A DNA stretch of 64,000 nt from Doris montereyensis (GCA_037039925.1 JAXRKP010001511.1:7501-71500); one strand, 5' to 3'; counted from the stretch's first letter, positions 11,013 through 22,985 are shown. The notes: a model not told the origin generated them from the letters alone. A program made the numbers and translations.

Positions 11013-13099
11013 TTATTTACTGCCCATTATGCCAGTTGGCGTGTAGGACAGCAAATGAAGGATCTCCATCTCTCTTTTTTCATGGCAAACGTCTTTGTGG
11101 AATTCCAGGTTTCGCCCCAGTCTTTAATCTCATTCTCTGCTGTTCTTTTCCAAGTTGTCTTTCGCCTGTCACGTCTCCTTTTCCCTTCAGGGGTCCAATG
11201 TAAGGAAGTCTTGGTGATATTCCTTTCTTCTTTTCTTAAAACATACCCTACCCACCTCCATCTTCTTTTAAGAAGGATGTCTTGCATGAGGTTTATTTTG
11301 CATTTTCGGAGAAGAGAGTCGTTTGAAATTTTGTTGGGCAATATATATTTTGGATTTTTCACAGGCATTTGGTGTGGAATGAGGATGTTCATGTCTCTGT
11401 CCGTCATCCTCCAGCATTCAGATCTATATAGTAGAGTTGATAGGTCACAGCTTTGGTAGACTTTTACTTTTGTTTTAATATTGTATTCTTTTGATTTCCA
11501 TACATTTTGAAGTAGTTTGAAGGCGTTTCTTGTTTTGTTTTGTTAATGTCTTTGTCAGCTCCTCCGCTACATGTGACTACGTTGCCTAAATATGTAAATT
11601 CCTTGGTTGTTTGTATGCTATTGTTATGTGTGAGGAATGGAAGGGGATTTTGTATATTTAATGTCATTAGTACAGATTTTGTAAAGCTTATTTATTAAAC
11701 CAAAAGAGCTTAGCCGTGGGTTTTCTCTTGCATGTGATGATGTGAGTGTGCCAATAGCACCAAATCGTCAGCAAAATCTATACCCTCTAGAGAAGAGAAG
11801 AGAGTCCATCTAATTCCTCTGTGTTGATCACTGGTTGTTTGCTTCATCACCCAGTCTATAGCCATAATGAAGATGGTTGTTGACATCATGCAACCTTGTC
11901 TGACACCAGTCTTGATTTCAAAATTGTTATTGTTAATTCCAACTGAACATGTGAATTCATTGTAGAAACTCTTAATGAGCTGAACACGATGTTGGGGTAT
12001 TCCATAATTCCTTAGAATTTTTCAAATGCTTTCTCGATGACGGCTATCGAACGCCTTTTCAAAATCAATGAAGTTTGTATACAGTTGTCTCTGCCATTCA
12101 TTGCATTGCTCTATGTTTCTTAATGTGAAAATTTGTTCCGAGCAGTTTCTTCCTTTCCTAAACACTGCCTATTCATTTATTATGTAGGTATCAACGGCAT
12201 TTGATATTCGTTATATCATTACTTTGGCAAGAACTTTACTACGGATAGACAGAAACGTTATTCCCCTCCAGTTATTGCAGTCCTGCAAATTGCCCCTTTT
12301 TGGGAAGTTTTATTATTATACCTTCATTCCATTCATCCAGAGTTTTCTTTTCTGTCCATATTTTGGTGAAAAGTGGATGCAGTATTCTTGCTGCAAAAGC
12401 GGGTTCAGCTTTAAAATGTTCAGCGTTTAAGTTGTCTATGCCTGGGGCTTTTCCATTCTTTAGATTTTTTATTAGCTACTGTTATTTCATTTAAGCTAGG
12501 TGGTTCTATACTTATATTGAAATCTTCTTGTGCCTCTTCAATGCTTGCTTCTGTTGGAGGGGGTGGCCTGTCTAAAATTTCCATAAAATGTTCGGTCCAT
12601 CTTGCATCTTTTTCAGCCTCAGTCGTGAGAAGCTATCCTTGTTTGTTTGTAATAGATAGATCTGAAGTTCCTTGATATTTTCCACTTATTACTTTTGTAA
12701 TTTTATAAACTCTGCCTTGGTCTTCCACACGTGATGCTTCTTCTGCTTCATTGGCAAGTCTGTCAATGAATGATCTTTTGTCTTGTCTTGCACTCCTGTT
12801 TATGTCCTGGTATGACAATCTTTCTTTCAATCTGTTTGATATTGCATCAAGTATTTTCTTCTTAATTTCCGTCCTCTTTTCAATTGCTTTTCATGTCTTA
12901 TTTGATAGTCATTCTTTCCTTTTGTGTTTTTTGTTCCTAAGCATGTTTTAGCTGTCTCTAAGTAGGCGTGTTTGATAGTGTTTCATCTGCTGTTGATTTC
13001 ATTTCTATCACATGGTTTGTCCTCATCCATATCAGTCAGCACCTGAAACTTATTCTTCAAGTTTATCATCAAAGTCTTGGCTGTATTAGGATCTTTAAT
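11013..13099 (-). pseudogene. reverse transcriptase part of the family B LINE
   Basis: Read on the minus strand from 13099 downwards: KDPNTAKTLMINLKNKFQVL and EINSRW (linker), SYQDINRSARQDKRSFIDRL, the RT entry region with SIEPPSLNEI, a GFRKGRNCSEQIFTLRNIEQ segment (about 12150), FIDFEKAFDS motif A (about 12070), GVRQGCMMST motif B (about 11910), GIDFADDLVLLAHSH motif C (about 11780), KEFTYLGNVV, and a C-terminal KRRWRWVGYVLRK with WHNGQ just before the tail. Many stops and frameshifts are present. The catalytic Asp pair in FADD is still encoded. Confidence 0.85.
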
Positions 13100-13109
13100 T
13101 TTGTCCATC

Positions 13110-16100
13110 CGGGCAGTTGACAGATAAGCACCTGTACGGGGATTAGGCGATCCCGCCCTCCATGAGTCTCCTGCTGCCTTGCAGGCGGGTCTTGGCCGAC
13201 CAAAGGCTAAGACCCTCACAGAAAACAATCTGCTGCCTTTCAGGGCAGTCTTGACTGACCAAAGGCTAAGGGAGTTAATCCTGACAGAAAATAACAAGGC
13301 CTGGTAGGGGCCTCAAGATGGCTGCCCCACCATCTACCTAGGGTACAGTGGGCTAATCCCCTGCTTATCCAAAACCAAACGGATTCAGAGAAATAAATGC
13401 AATATAACTGGCTTGATCTTTCGAAGACGAACTTGGAAATGAATACGGAGTGTGATTTTGGAACATGGAATGTTAGAGCAATAAATGGAAAACAGTTAGA
13501 ATTAGTTGAAGAAATGAAAAAAATTCAAAGTATATATTTTGGCCAGTACAGAACAAAGAAAAAAGGACAAGGAATAGAAAATGTAGGACCGAATCATATT
13601 TTAGTCTACTCAGGAGTAGATGTCCAAGATAGAGCTAGCGCATGTGTAGGCCTCGTAGTGCATAAAAGGCATGAAAAGCTAATAGAAAATTGGAAATTTA
13701 TAAAACCACGGCTATTAGATGTAAATATTAAATTAAAAGGAAGAGAAATTAAATTATTAATAGCTTATGGACGAAACGAAGACGCAACTAAAGAAGAAAA
13801 AGACATCTTCAAAAACGATTTACAAATAGCTGCAGTTAATCTTAAACCCAAACAGGAACTAATGCTTTTATGAGATTTAAACACTAGAGTAGGCAACAAT
13901 GTAGAAACGTCAGGAGGAGTAATAGGTAAAGAAGGAGAGACAACAACTTCTCTAAATGGAGAGAGACAAATATATTTTTGCCTAAAGAATGACATGAAAA
14001 TAGCCAACACCTTTTTTCCTCATAAAGATATCCACAAATATACAAGAGAAATGAAGACAGGTGTGAAAAGTCAATGATAGACTACATAATAGTTAACAGC
14101 TCCCTTTTTTTACAGTACATTGGATGCAAGAGTAAACAGAGGAGCAGAAATATTTAGTGATCCTCACTTAGTGATTGCCAAAATGAGATTACTGACTGAA
14201 TAAAACAAACAGAAAAGGAAAGAAAAGAAGCTACTAAACTCAAAATAGAGGAACTAAATAAACCAGTAGTAAAACAGGTATACCAATCTAGCATAAAAAG
14301 AGTTAGCAGTGAAAAACAGATGGATATGAATGATAGCACAATAGAATAAAAGTGGCAAATGTATAAAGAAACACTCCTCAGTTCTACTGAAAAGGTAGGA
14401 AACAAATTAAGGGAGATAGGAAAAGAACAGCATGGTGGAATGAGAATGTCAAGACTAAGATCAAGGAAAAGAAGGATGCCTGGAAGAAATACTTGCAAAC
14501 AAAGAGAGCAGAGGATAGGATAGATTACATGAATAAAAGAACTATCACCAAAGAGGAAGTTAGGAAAGCAAAACAGGAACAGTGGAAAGAGTTTGGACAA
14601 AGAAAACTATCAAGCAAATCAAAAGCTGTTCTGGGGGCGCGATAAAGAGCATGACAAAGACCAAAGCATGCCCAATACGATAAATTAAGAATGCCAAAGG
14701 AGCAATAATGAACGAAGACAGCAAAATCAAGGACACATGGAAAAAACATTTTCACCAATTACATAATCCTTCCAGAACGTGTGAAACAAGGAGTAAATAT
14801 CAATTAGTATGAGAAACGAGTAATCCAGAGAAGACAGCTGAAGATGTAGTTATATCAATGGAAGAAATCCAAACAGCTATAAGAGCAGATCAAGTTTATC
14901 GAGAAATGATTAAAAACCAAGGGAGAGAGGCAGACAAATAAATACATGCAATATGTCAACAAGCATGGAAGTCAAAACAGGTGGCAGACGACTGAAAAAC
15001 GGGAACGGAAGTACGAATACATAAGAAAGGGTCAACTATGGAATGCTCAAATTACAGAGGGATATCACTACTTAGCATTCCAGGAATAGTATGCCAGGAT
15101 ACTGGAAATGAGACTAAGGAAAGGAGTAGAGGATCAGATTGAAGAGCATCAGAGTGGATTTAGACCATGAAGAAATGTACAAGACCACATATTTACAATT
15201 AGACAAATAATAGAAACATTCCTTGAGAAAAACATTGACTTGCACCTGTGTTTTATTGACTTAAAAAAAGCATTTGACACTGTGAGGAGGGACGAACTAT
15301 GGCAGTCCTTAAAAGAACACAATGTAGAACAAAATTTAATAGAAGCCATTAAAAGTTTTTACAATAAACTAACATGTGCAGTGAGACTAGCTGTAAACAT
15401 ATCTGCAGAATTTGATGTAGACATAAGAGTAAGACAGGGTTGTATCCTAAGTCCTGTTTTGTTTATCCGATTTATGGATTCAGTCGCAAAGGCATCCTCA
15501 AAAAAATGAAGAAAATGAATGTAGGTATGTGGAATGTGTATGCTCAAACCAGTAAATGTATCATTGCCGATGATTTAGTTCTGTTTGGAAAATTAGAAAG
15601 TGATATTCAGTCGAATATCAACATTATGAACAATGAACTAAATAAAAGAATGAGAGTAAATGCAAAGAAAACCAAAACAATGCTAGTAACTAAGGAAGCT
15701 AAAACACAAAATCTTAAATTGGGCAGGGAAAATTTAGAACAAGTTCAAAGCTACAACTACCTAGAAGTAATGATTAACTCAGAGGGAAAACTAAGATAAA
15801 AAAATCAGCCAGAGAATCAAAAAGGCAAGTGCAATATGTAACCATTTAGGAAAGGCATTTGTAGGTAACCAAGAATTGCTAACAAAAACCAAAATGGCAA
15901 TATACAACACAGTTTATTATCCTACTCTGGTCTATGGCAGCGAAACCTGGGCCTTAGATAGTAGAGAATACAGTAGAGTACAGGCAGCTGAAATGAAATA
16001 TCTAAGAAGAGTAGTAGGGAAAATTAAAAGAGACAAAATTAGAAACACAACAATAACAAACCAAAGCAGATGGCATTCAAACTAAAATAGAAACAAATCA

Positions 16101-16370
16101 ATTGAGATGGTTTGGGCTTGTAAACAGAATGAATGACAATAGAATAGCTAAATCAGTATACAGTGCTAAAGCCCAAGGTAAAAGACCAAAAGGTAGACCT
16201 TGGAGAAAGTGGGAAGAAGATATAAAAGAGGCATTGAAGCATAGAAACTTAACTTTTTTGGAAGGAAACAGAAAATGTCAGGACAGCATCCTGTAGAAAG
16301 ATGATCTCAGGCATCTGAACCCATACACAAAAAGGTAGAATGGGAAGTGATAAAGAATGAAAGAAAGAAG
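13110..16370 (+). mobile_element. full-length family A LINE, copy 2, with 10-bp target duplication
   Basis: TTTGTCCATC occurs at 13100-13109 and again at 16371-16380, exactly flanking a 3261-bp element. The 5' UTR again has two imperfect repeats of about 60 bp, and the 3' end is GGTAGAATGGGAAGTGATAA plus a GAAA-type tail. The interrupted minus-strand family B frame reads RYEMDK on the right side and KDPNTAKT on the left, so removing the element plus one duplication restores continuity. This makes it the youngest insertion of the nest. Confidence 0.95.
13400..16300 (+). pseudogene. endonuclease-reverse transcriptase ORF of family A copy 2, broken
   Basis: Better preserved than copy 1. Endonuclease: ECDFGTWNVRAINGKQLELV (about 13448), GVDVQDRASACVGLVVHKRH, AYGRNEDATKEEKDIF (about 13762), a D-LN-RVGNN site broken by one stop near 13870, and DPHLVIAKMRL near 14160 (consensus SDHHLV, here S-D-P-H). 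RT: EEIQTAI, FRP-like region near 15160, HLCFIDLKKAFDTVRRDELW motif A (about 15243), VRQGCILSPVLF motif B (about 15430), IADDLVLFG motif C (about 15568). C-terminus: PTLVYGSETWALDSREYSRV and LRRVVG, then RWFGLVNRMND and KGRPWRKWEEDIKEAL. Confidence 0.88.
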
Positions 16371-16380
16371 TTTGTCCATC

Positions 16381-17330
16381 TCGTATCGTTTTCTGCCTTT
16401 TCCTGTTGGATTTGCTTTTCTCAGTTTGATTTTTAGATTTGCAACCACTAAATGGTGGTCACTTCCAACAACAGCTCCTCTTTTCACTTTCACATCAAGA
16501 AGGGATCTTCTCCATGTTCCTTTTATGAGAAGATGATTGATCTGGTTTTTATTCCTTCTGTTTGGTGAACACCATGTAAGCTTGTGAATCTCCTTATGAG
16601 GAAACAAAGTTTCACCAATAACAAAAATAACAAAATCGTTAGTGTTGCAAAAGTCCAATAATCTTTCTCCGTTGTCATTTATAACGTCACATCCTTCTTT
16701 TCCCATAGCTCTTTCATTTGTACTATTGTTGCAACCAACCTTTGCATTTAGGTCGCCCAATATAATTTTTTTATCATGTTTTGGTATTTTCTCCAATTCA
16801 GCCGTTAGTTGGTCATAAAAATCATATTTGTCTTCATCCATACTTTCGTTTGTGGGGCTGTAACATTGTACACTCGAAACATTGACATGCTTTTCTTTCA
16901 TTCTTATCTTTATCAATCTGTTGTTAATGGATTTCCATTACACTATATATTTTTCTCTTCCTTTCTTCAATGGCTACACCCTCTGAGTGTTGATTATCAT
17001 CTCTTCCAGAATAGAAAACAGTTTCACCTGAGTTTATGTTTATCTTTCCAGCTCTTGTCTACCTGCATTCACTGATGCCTAGAATATCTAAATTGCAGCA
17101 CCTAATTTCTGATGTTATTTGTGCTAATTTACAGGTGCTGCTCAGGGTTCTAACATTCCAGAAACCTACTTTGGACTTAGATTTTGTGGCGAACAGAACG
17201 GTTTTCACTATTGCCAATCATACACGTATCTTGCGATGACTCTAGAAGTCCATTGATCGCCCTACTGCTATTGTTTTCCTTCATTGCTGCTTCCGTAACA
17301 TGATGTTTTTTCTAGGGTTCGATTGTTAGC
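16381..17330 (-). pseudogene. endonuclease part of the family B LINE
   Basis: The best preserved piece (minus strand, open about 16278-16916) contains VQCYSPTNESMDEDKYDFYD, IILGDLNAKVGCNN (GDxNA catalytic motif), TLFPHKEIHKLTWCSP, NQINHLLIK and VVGSDHHLVVANLKIKLRK (SDHH catalytic motif). These are the hallmarks of APE-type LINE endonucleases. Upstream (17330-16917) is the more decayed N-terminal part and 5' UTR. The frame ends at the family A insertion (RYEMDK at about 16363-16380) and resumes at 13099. Confidence 0.88.
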
Positions 17331-17389
17331 CCTACGCCCAACCTCCAGACTTGGAGGGCCAGGATATATTTTTGGAGGTTCACTCCTAC

Positions 17390-18720
17390 ATGGACATACA
17401 TCAAAAGCAAAAATCTGAAAAAATTTGGAATTTCAGATTCAGACCTAAAAAACGATAATATGTTAATTCAAAATCCCAAATCTAAGGCTTAACTCTTGGA
17501 TAATCAATGTTCTTCCGTATTATCTGATCCACTACCAACAAATAGCCATAACATACCTACATGTGAAAATATACTGAAATTAATCCAATAAAGGTCACAA
17601 GAGCAGGAGTACTAAAATTCCTGCTTAACATCAATGAGCATAAAGCAACAGGTGCAGATGAAATACCTGTGAAAATATTGAAAGTATGTACACATGAAAT
17701 AACAGATAACTATGTTCTACATTCCAGGCATCTCGAAATCAAGGTAACAATCCAAATGACTGGGAAAATGCAAATATAGTCCCATTTATCGTCAAAGAGC
17801 AGAAAATTGCAGACCTGTCTCTCTAACTTCAGTAACTTGTAAACCATTGGAACACCTAGATAAACATGGCATCCTAACAGATATCCAACATGGACGTCTA
17901 TAGACAAAAACGGAGCTGTGAAACTCAACTTATTACAACAATAAATGATTGCAGTAATTCTCTAAAGCAAAGAAGCCAAGCAGATGCCATAATTCTAGAT
18001 TTCTCAAAGGTTTTTGACAAAGAAGATCACAATGGATTACTAATAAAATTGGATGGGTATGGTATTCATAATTCTCTTTTTAAATGAATCAGATTGTTCC
18101 TTTAGGAACACACTCAAAATGTAATTGTTGAAGGTGTTAAATCTAGTTCCAAACCAATGCTTTCAGGTGTTCCCCAGAGAACTTCCTTAAGTCCTCTATT
18201 CTCCTTAATATATATCAACGATATTGACCAAAATCTCTCCCCAGGTACTAAACTAAGATTTCTTACTGATGATATTCTATTGTATAGAAAAATATGTAAC
18301 ATGTAGGATTGCAAAATATTACAATATGACCTAAACATACTGCAAGAATGGGAGAGAAAGTGGAAAATGGAGTTACATCCAGATAAATGACAGGTACTAA
18401 GAATATGCATAAAATTAGTCAACTCAGATTATTACATACATAACCAAAGACTACAAAAATAACCAACAGTGCAAAATATCTAGGACTTATAAATAATAGA
18501 CACTAAATTGCAATGGAAAGAACAACATAGAGCACTATGCAGAAAAGCAAATGGTATTCCTTAGAAGAAACCTTTACAACTGTCCTCAAAATCTAAAAGA
18601 AAAGTGCTACAACCAGTCTTAGATTATGGTAGTTGTGTCTGGGATCCAAACCAACATACCTACATACAAGAAATTGAGAAAGTTTAAAAAATGCAGCCAG
18701 CTTTGTAACTGGGCAATACC
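17390..18720 (+). pseudogene. CR1/L2-like LINE, reverse transcriptase part (segment 2 of 3)
   Basis: It picks up the linker IKSKNLKKFGISDSDLKND, then NEHKATGADEIPVKILK (about 17630, RT entry), RPVSLTSVTCKPLEHLDKH (about 17812), QKRSCETQLITTINDC (about 17905), DAIILDFSKVFDKEDHNGLL motif A (about 17985), SGVPQRTSLSPLFSLIYIND motif B (about 18163; consensus GxVLGPLLF degraded), a damaged motif C near 18255, then LDYGSCVWDPNQHTYI and ALL-GQY (about 18620-18720). This RT architecture is typical of CR1/L2-type LINEs. It is interrupted near 18720 and finishes at 19736-20165. Confidence 0.82.
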
Positions 18721-19205
18721 ATGAAAAGTGATCACCTAGAGTCAAAATTTTAAATTCAACATTTCAAAATAAAGTTTGTTTTCCCTACACTTTAAATTCC
18801 AAAGCATGAAGTTTCAAAATATTTTTTGGAAATACTCATTCCAAATATTGATTTCAACAGCACAAAGAGGATAACCTAAAAAGTCATATTTTAATGAAAA
18901 GTGTATCACTTCACTTCAAATATGTATAATTAAATAATTTTGCAGAGACTATGTCTCAATTTGATACATTTTGAAGTTTAAAATTAGATGATGAGACTGG
19001 AATCTCCATTTTGTCTCTAGAAGCCGTTTTATTTCAATACAGTGGAAATTTTCCCACAGCCAAAAGAGGCTGTGATTCTGCAACCAAAGAAACACCTTAA
19101 TTCATATATCTAATCAAATTGCATCTGCACATTTCAGATTCATCTATTGTTTCAACGGTACTTTACAATGGTCAGGAGTTGTATTCACTGAAAGACCACA
19201 GAGAT
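18721..19205. other. unassigned insertion sequence next to a family B fragment
   Basis: AT-rich sequence with no coding motif, lying between the CR1/L2-like RT C-terminus and the family B fragment. It does not match other parts of the window that I can see. It may be part of the same insertion as 19206-19735. Confidence 0.4.
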
Positions 19206-19735
19206 GTGTAGTACCATGGTTGCAGAACCGCGGAATTGCGCAGCTAATAATTAAACATACACTAAAGGGAATAAAAATTTACCAAAGCTGTGTCCTATCA
19301 ACTCTACTATATGGATCTGAATGCTGGAGGATGACGGACAGAGACATGAACAAGTTATCCTCATTCCAAACCAAATACCGGCGAAAAATCCCAAATATAT
19401 TTTGGCCAAACAAACTTTCAAACGAGACTCTTCTCCGAAAATACAAAATATATCACATGCAAGACATGCTGCTTAAAAGAAGATGGAGGTGGATAGGGCA
19501 TGTTTTAAGAAAATAAGAAGGAAGCATCATCAAGACTGCCCTACATTGAATCCCTGAAGGCAAAAGGAGACGTGGTAGGTGAAAGACAACTTGGAGAAGA
19601 ACAACAGAGAATGAGATTAAAGACTTGGGCGAAACCTGGAATTCCATAAAGCCCCTTGCTATGAAAAGAGAGAGATGGAGATCCTTCAGTGCTGTCCTAC
19701 ATGCCAACTGGCATAATGGGCAGTATGTAAGTAAG
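19206..19735 (+). pseudogene. 5'-truncated family B LINE, C-terminal and 3' end
   Basis: The open frame reads YQSCVLSTLLYGSECWRMTD, RDMNKLSSFQTKYRRKIPN and KRRWRWIGHVLRK, then (after stops) ENEIKDLGETWNS, KRERWRS and HANWHNGQ, and ends in GGGCAGTATGTAAGTAAGTA. It is closely similar to the minus-strand family B 3' part at 11013-11410. Both end in an AGTA-type tail, which identifies the 3' terminus. It is inserted in the CR1/L2-like LINE, whose C-terminus resumes at 19736. I could not find a clear target duplication. Confidence 0.85.
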
Positions 19736-20165
19736 TAAAGGGAATATCAAAACCAACATGAACCAACTGCAATGGATACCTTTAGAAGAACATAGAACCA
19801 GAAATAAAATTAATATTTTCTTTATCTTTGAAGCTATAAATAAATAGCCAACTGTTTATTGCACTAGATCAGCTTAAACTTAATAAAAAAAAACGACCAG
19901 ATCAGGCTGTCAAATATTCATGTTTCCATCTTCAAACATTGATTGTTACCTGCACTCATTTTACTCTAGTACAGTAAGCCTGTGGAATAGACTACCAACA
20001 GAAATAAAACTCAACAATAGCACTCAAGACTTTAAAAAAAGAATTAAACACATCACAGTAAAACCAAAATTGGATTAATATCTTTGGATGAAATTAAAAT
20101 GTGCACGCTGACAGTAATACTCAAGAAATGAATTTGTCAGTTATTGCGAAGAAGACATGAAGAAG
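19736..20165 (+). pseudogene. CR1/L2-like LINE, RT C-terminus and 3' end (segment 3 of 3)
   Basis: NMNQLQWIPLEEHRTRNKIN is the conserved LxWxxLxxRR block of CR1/L2-type LINEs. It is followed by SSTVSLWNRLPTEIKLNN (WNxLP block) and DFKKRIK, then a 3' UTR ending CAGTTATTGCGAAGAAGAC with GAAGAAGAAG. An inverted copy of the same 3' region lies at 28540-28940, which supports this as the true element end. Confidence 0.78.
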
Positions 20166-20245
20166 AAGTATTACTTCTATCAGCTTGCATCACTTCGGAG
20201 AAGGGCGTGGTGATGCGCTGTGGCGGTATAACGAGTTGTATTCTA

Positions 20246-20734
20246 CAATAGTTATTAAGGAACGTTAGTGACAAATCATTGGTAGATGGAGGATGGCTGT
20301 AGAACGAGTTATTTCATTGTTTTTGTACAGTGTCAGATTTACCAAGGTGAAAAGCTAGTGGTAAGCGAGAATGGCGGTATAAAAAAAAAGAAAAAGGAAA
20401 TCATACTCGTGTTATTACAATTTATGTTTGAAAAATAAAAGAATACATCAATGCATTTAAATTAAAAACAAATGTAACTGAAGTTAATCATTTAATGTAT
20501 AGATTTTAGGAAAAATATATAAAGATACAAAGGTGAGTAAATTGATAGTGCGGAGAAATAATATACATAAAAAAATGTTTTTTAAAAAATAAACTATAAT
20601 TTTTAAAAAGTGTAAAAATTTTACTTTAAACATTACATTAAAAAAAATTTTTTTAATTCATCAACTTATCATAAATCATTCACCATTCATCAATTTCCAT
20701 TTCTTAAACATTGTGAGCAAAACGCCATTGTGCT
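20246..20734. other. AT-rich sequence, no gene recognised
   Basis: It contains another partial pogo-like terminal word (GAGAATGGCGGTATAAAA near 20368) but no coding motif. The stretch 20400-20700 is very AT-rich. Confidence 0.4.
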
Positions 20735-21235
20735 TTCAAAGAAGGTATTGTCAAACTTTCATATGGCACTTGAAAGAAAAGATCTAAAATACCTCTCAGT
20801 TCGGGATTTTAAATCTATAAGTCAACCGTTTCTACTACTTGTTTTGGGTATAGGGAAAAGAGGATGGAAAGATAATGTAACCTCATCTCTAGACACAAAA
20901 AATCAAACTATCGAACAAGCTTCTAATTAAACTCAACTGGAATGATCATATAAATAGCATAAAAGCTAAAATGAACAAGCTATATTTTGTTAGGAAACTG
21001 AGTCAGTTCAATGTAGATAAAGTATTTATAACTCTTTTTTAGAGATCAGTTATAGAGAGTATTTTATCTTTTTTGTACCACTTGTTGGGAATGAAAAATA
21101 AACAGTCAGAAAGGGGACAAAATGAAATTGGATAGATTAATCAAAATGACAGCTAGATTCACAACTGATGTTAGTCTCATCGATGAAATCTTTGTTAGAA
21201 ATACTTTAAAGAAAATATTATTGATAAAAGACGTG
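20735..21235 (+). pseudogene. RT C-terminal fragment of another LINE
   Basis: Readable pieces are KLNWNDHINSIKAKMNKLYF and VRKLSQFNVDKVFITLF, followed by RSVIESILSFLYHLLG. These match the thumb/C-terminal region (W-DHI-xI, LYFLRKL-SFNVD, F-R-FIESVLSF) of animal LINE reverse transcriptases. Several stops occur. The clade is not clear. It is cut on its right by the family A fragment at 21236. Confidence 0.6.
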
Positions 21236-22041
21236 CACCTGTGTTGAACTATGGCATTCCTTAAAGGAACACAATTTAGAGCCAGACTTAATAGAAACCA
21301 TTAAAAGTTTTTACAATAAACCAACATGTGCAGCGAGAGTAGCTGGAAACATATCTGAAGAATTTTATGTAGATATAGGAGTAAGACAGGGTTGTATTCT
21401 AAGCTCTTTTGTTTATCACATTTATGGATTCAGTCGCAAAGGCATCCTCAAAAATGAAGAAAATGAATGTACGCATCTGGGAGCTCAAACCAGTAAATGT
21501 ATTAATGTTTCCATTTGCTGATGATTTGGTTCTGTTTGGAAAATTAGAAAGTGACTTTCAGTCGAATATCAACATGATGAATAATTAACTAAATAAACGA
21601 AGAATGAGACTAAATGCAAAGAAAACCAAAACAATGCTAGTAACTAGGGAAGCTAAAACACAAAATTTTGAATTGACCAGGAGAATTTAGAACAAGTTCA
21701 AAGCTACAATTACCTAGGAGTAATGATTACCTCAGAGGAAAACCTAAGAGAAGAAATCAGCCAGAGAATCCAACAGGCAAAGACGATATAATCTAGGGAA
21801 TAGCATTTACAGGTACACTAGAATTGTCAACAAAAACTAAAATGGCAGTATACAACGCAGTTCATTGTCCTACTCTCCTCTATGGCTGCGAAACTTGGAC
21901 CTTAGACAGTAGAGAATACAGTAGAGTGCAAGCAGCTGAAATGAAATATCTAAGAAGAGTAGTAGGGAAAACTAAAAGAGACAAAATCAGAAACACAACA
22001 ATAAGAGATCAAACCAAAGCAGAAGACATAAAAACTAAGAT
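21236..22041 (+). pseudogene. family A LINE, copy 3 (RT C-terminal fragment)
   Basis: It begins inside RT motif A (HLC...ELWHSL-like) and continues with VRQGCILS-like, the FADDLVLFGK-like region (about 21515) and YLGVMI. It ends with the open segment STKTKMAVYNAVHCPTLLYG, SREYSRVQAAEMKYLRRVVG and KRDKIRNTTIRDQTKA. Both ends are truncated; the 3' end stops at 22041 before the LRWFGHVNR block. A GT/GA microsatellite follows within about 60 bp. Confidence 0.85.
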
Positions 22042-22096
22042 AGTCTTATTCTCCATGTCTGTCTCATGTCACACAGTGCTTCACACCATGTCACCT

Positions 22097-22097
22097 T

Positions 22098-22142
<45 letters not shown>

Positions 22143-22150
22143 TGAGAGTG

Positions 22151-22184
<34 letters not shown>

Positions 22185-22261
22185 AGAGAGAGGGAGGGAG
22201 GGAGGGAGGGAGGGAGGGAGAGAGAGAGGAGAGAGAGGAGAGGAGAGAGAGAGAGAGAGAG

Positions 22262-22327
<66 letters not shown>

Positions 22328-22347
22328 GAGAGAGAGAGACAGACAGA

Positions 22348-22415
<68 letters not shown>
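22097..22415 (+). repeat. compound (GT)n/(GA)n microsatellite
   Basis: A GT run (about 22098-22134) passes into GAGT, GGGA and then long GA runs with ACAG interruptions. Open frames rich in Arg-Glu or Ser-Leu across it are artefacts. Confidence 0.95.
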
Positions 22416-22985
22416 AACCTCACACCATTTCTTTCTTTCTTTATACGCCACAAAAACCAGGCCTGAAGTTTTTATCTCAGCTTTTCAAAAAGGCCCTCTT
22501 TATCATGTTCCTGGTTGGTACCCAACTACAGAATTCCTACTCTTGTACTGTACACATTCATCTTAGATTTATCTAGACATACAACCTCTTTCACATGGCC
22601 AGCGCTATTCGCAAGTATGACGGATAGACTTTGCCACCATCCATCATTAATTCTAATGGTGAAAGAAGCTCGTCCCTCATTCGGTTCGCCATTAATAATG
22701 GATAGACTTTGCCACTATCCGTCATTAATGATGGACTAGAGCATGATCCCAGTTAAATTAGGAATAAACTAAACTTTGTATTTTTTGTAACGAGTAATTA
22801 ATGAATTTAAACATCTAGATGTACGGTAGAGCTAATGATGATTTTATTTTGTTATTATTTGACATTTTCACTATTTCCCCTTGGATGTGACAAATTACAG
22901 ATGAATATGGTGGACTGGATTGGAACGATTCACCATTAGTTCAAGATGTGACTTTCGTGATTTGATATGCAGATATACCTCTCTA
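22416..22985. other. unassigned, with a short duplicated palindromic motif
   Basis: Two direct copies of GGATAGACTTTGCCAC followed by YATCCRTCATTAAT occur at about 22621-22655 and 22698-22735. Each contains a GGATAG/CTATCC inverted pair. A similar TAATGACGGATAG word occurs beyond the gypsy element near 27150. No gene was recognised. Confidence 0.45.

Larger units (their letters stand above)
11003..17399 (-). mobile_element. full-length family B RTE-like LINE with 10-bp target duplication
   Basis: The 10-mer ATGGACATAC occurs at 11003-11012 and 17390-17399. Between them is a minus-strand LINE whose 5' end lies near 17389 and whose 3' end has a GGCAGTAAATAAGT tail. Subtracting the nested family A element (13110-16370) and one copy of its target duplication leaves about 3.1 kb, a normal size for an RTE-like single-ORF LINE. 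Across the duplication the host LINE frame resumes (KKLWTY before, IKSKNLKKFG after), confirming a clean insertion into an older CR1/L2-like LINE. A 5'-truncated family B copy lies at 19206-19735. Confidence 0.9.
9223..20243. mobile_element. pogo-like inverted terminal repeats enclosing a LINE nest
   Basis: The left end reads CACGAAAACCTCGTTATACC after TA at 9221-9222. The right end near 20222-20243 is TGGCGGTATAACGAGTTGTA followed by TA, an inverted match over about 20 bp with a few differences. The same termini and the next 60 bp recur in the 204-bp MITE at 54891-55094. TA duplications and this terminus fit the pogo/Tc1-mariner group. Removing the LINE insertion (about 10.02-20.16 kb) leaves about 0.88 kb of element. 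No transposase is visible, so it is probably non-autonomous. That the two ends belong to one insertion is an inference. Confidence 0.5.

Noticed and set aside
10974..11459. A 161-residue plus-strand open frame
   Set aside because: It is the antisense of the family B LINE C-terminus, whose minus-strand frames carry the real motifs.
14154..14600. Minus-strand 148-residue frame with membrane-like composition
   Set aside because: Antisense of the family A endonuclease-RT linker; the hydrophobic look is caused by reading Lys/Glu-rich codons backwards.
22035..22576. A 250-residue plus-strand frame and Ser-Leu-rich minus-strand frames
   Set aside because: The first 70 residues are the family A LINE C-terminus; the rest is GT/GA microsatellite read-through.
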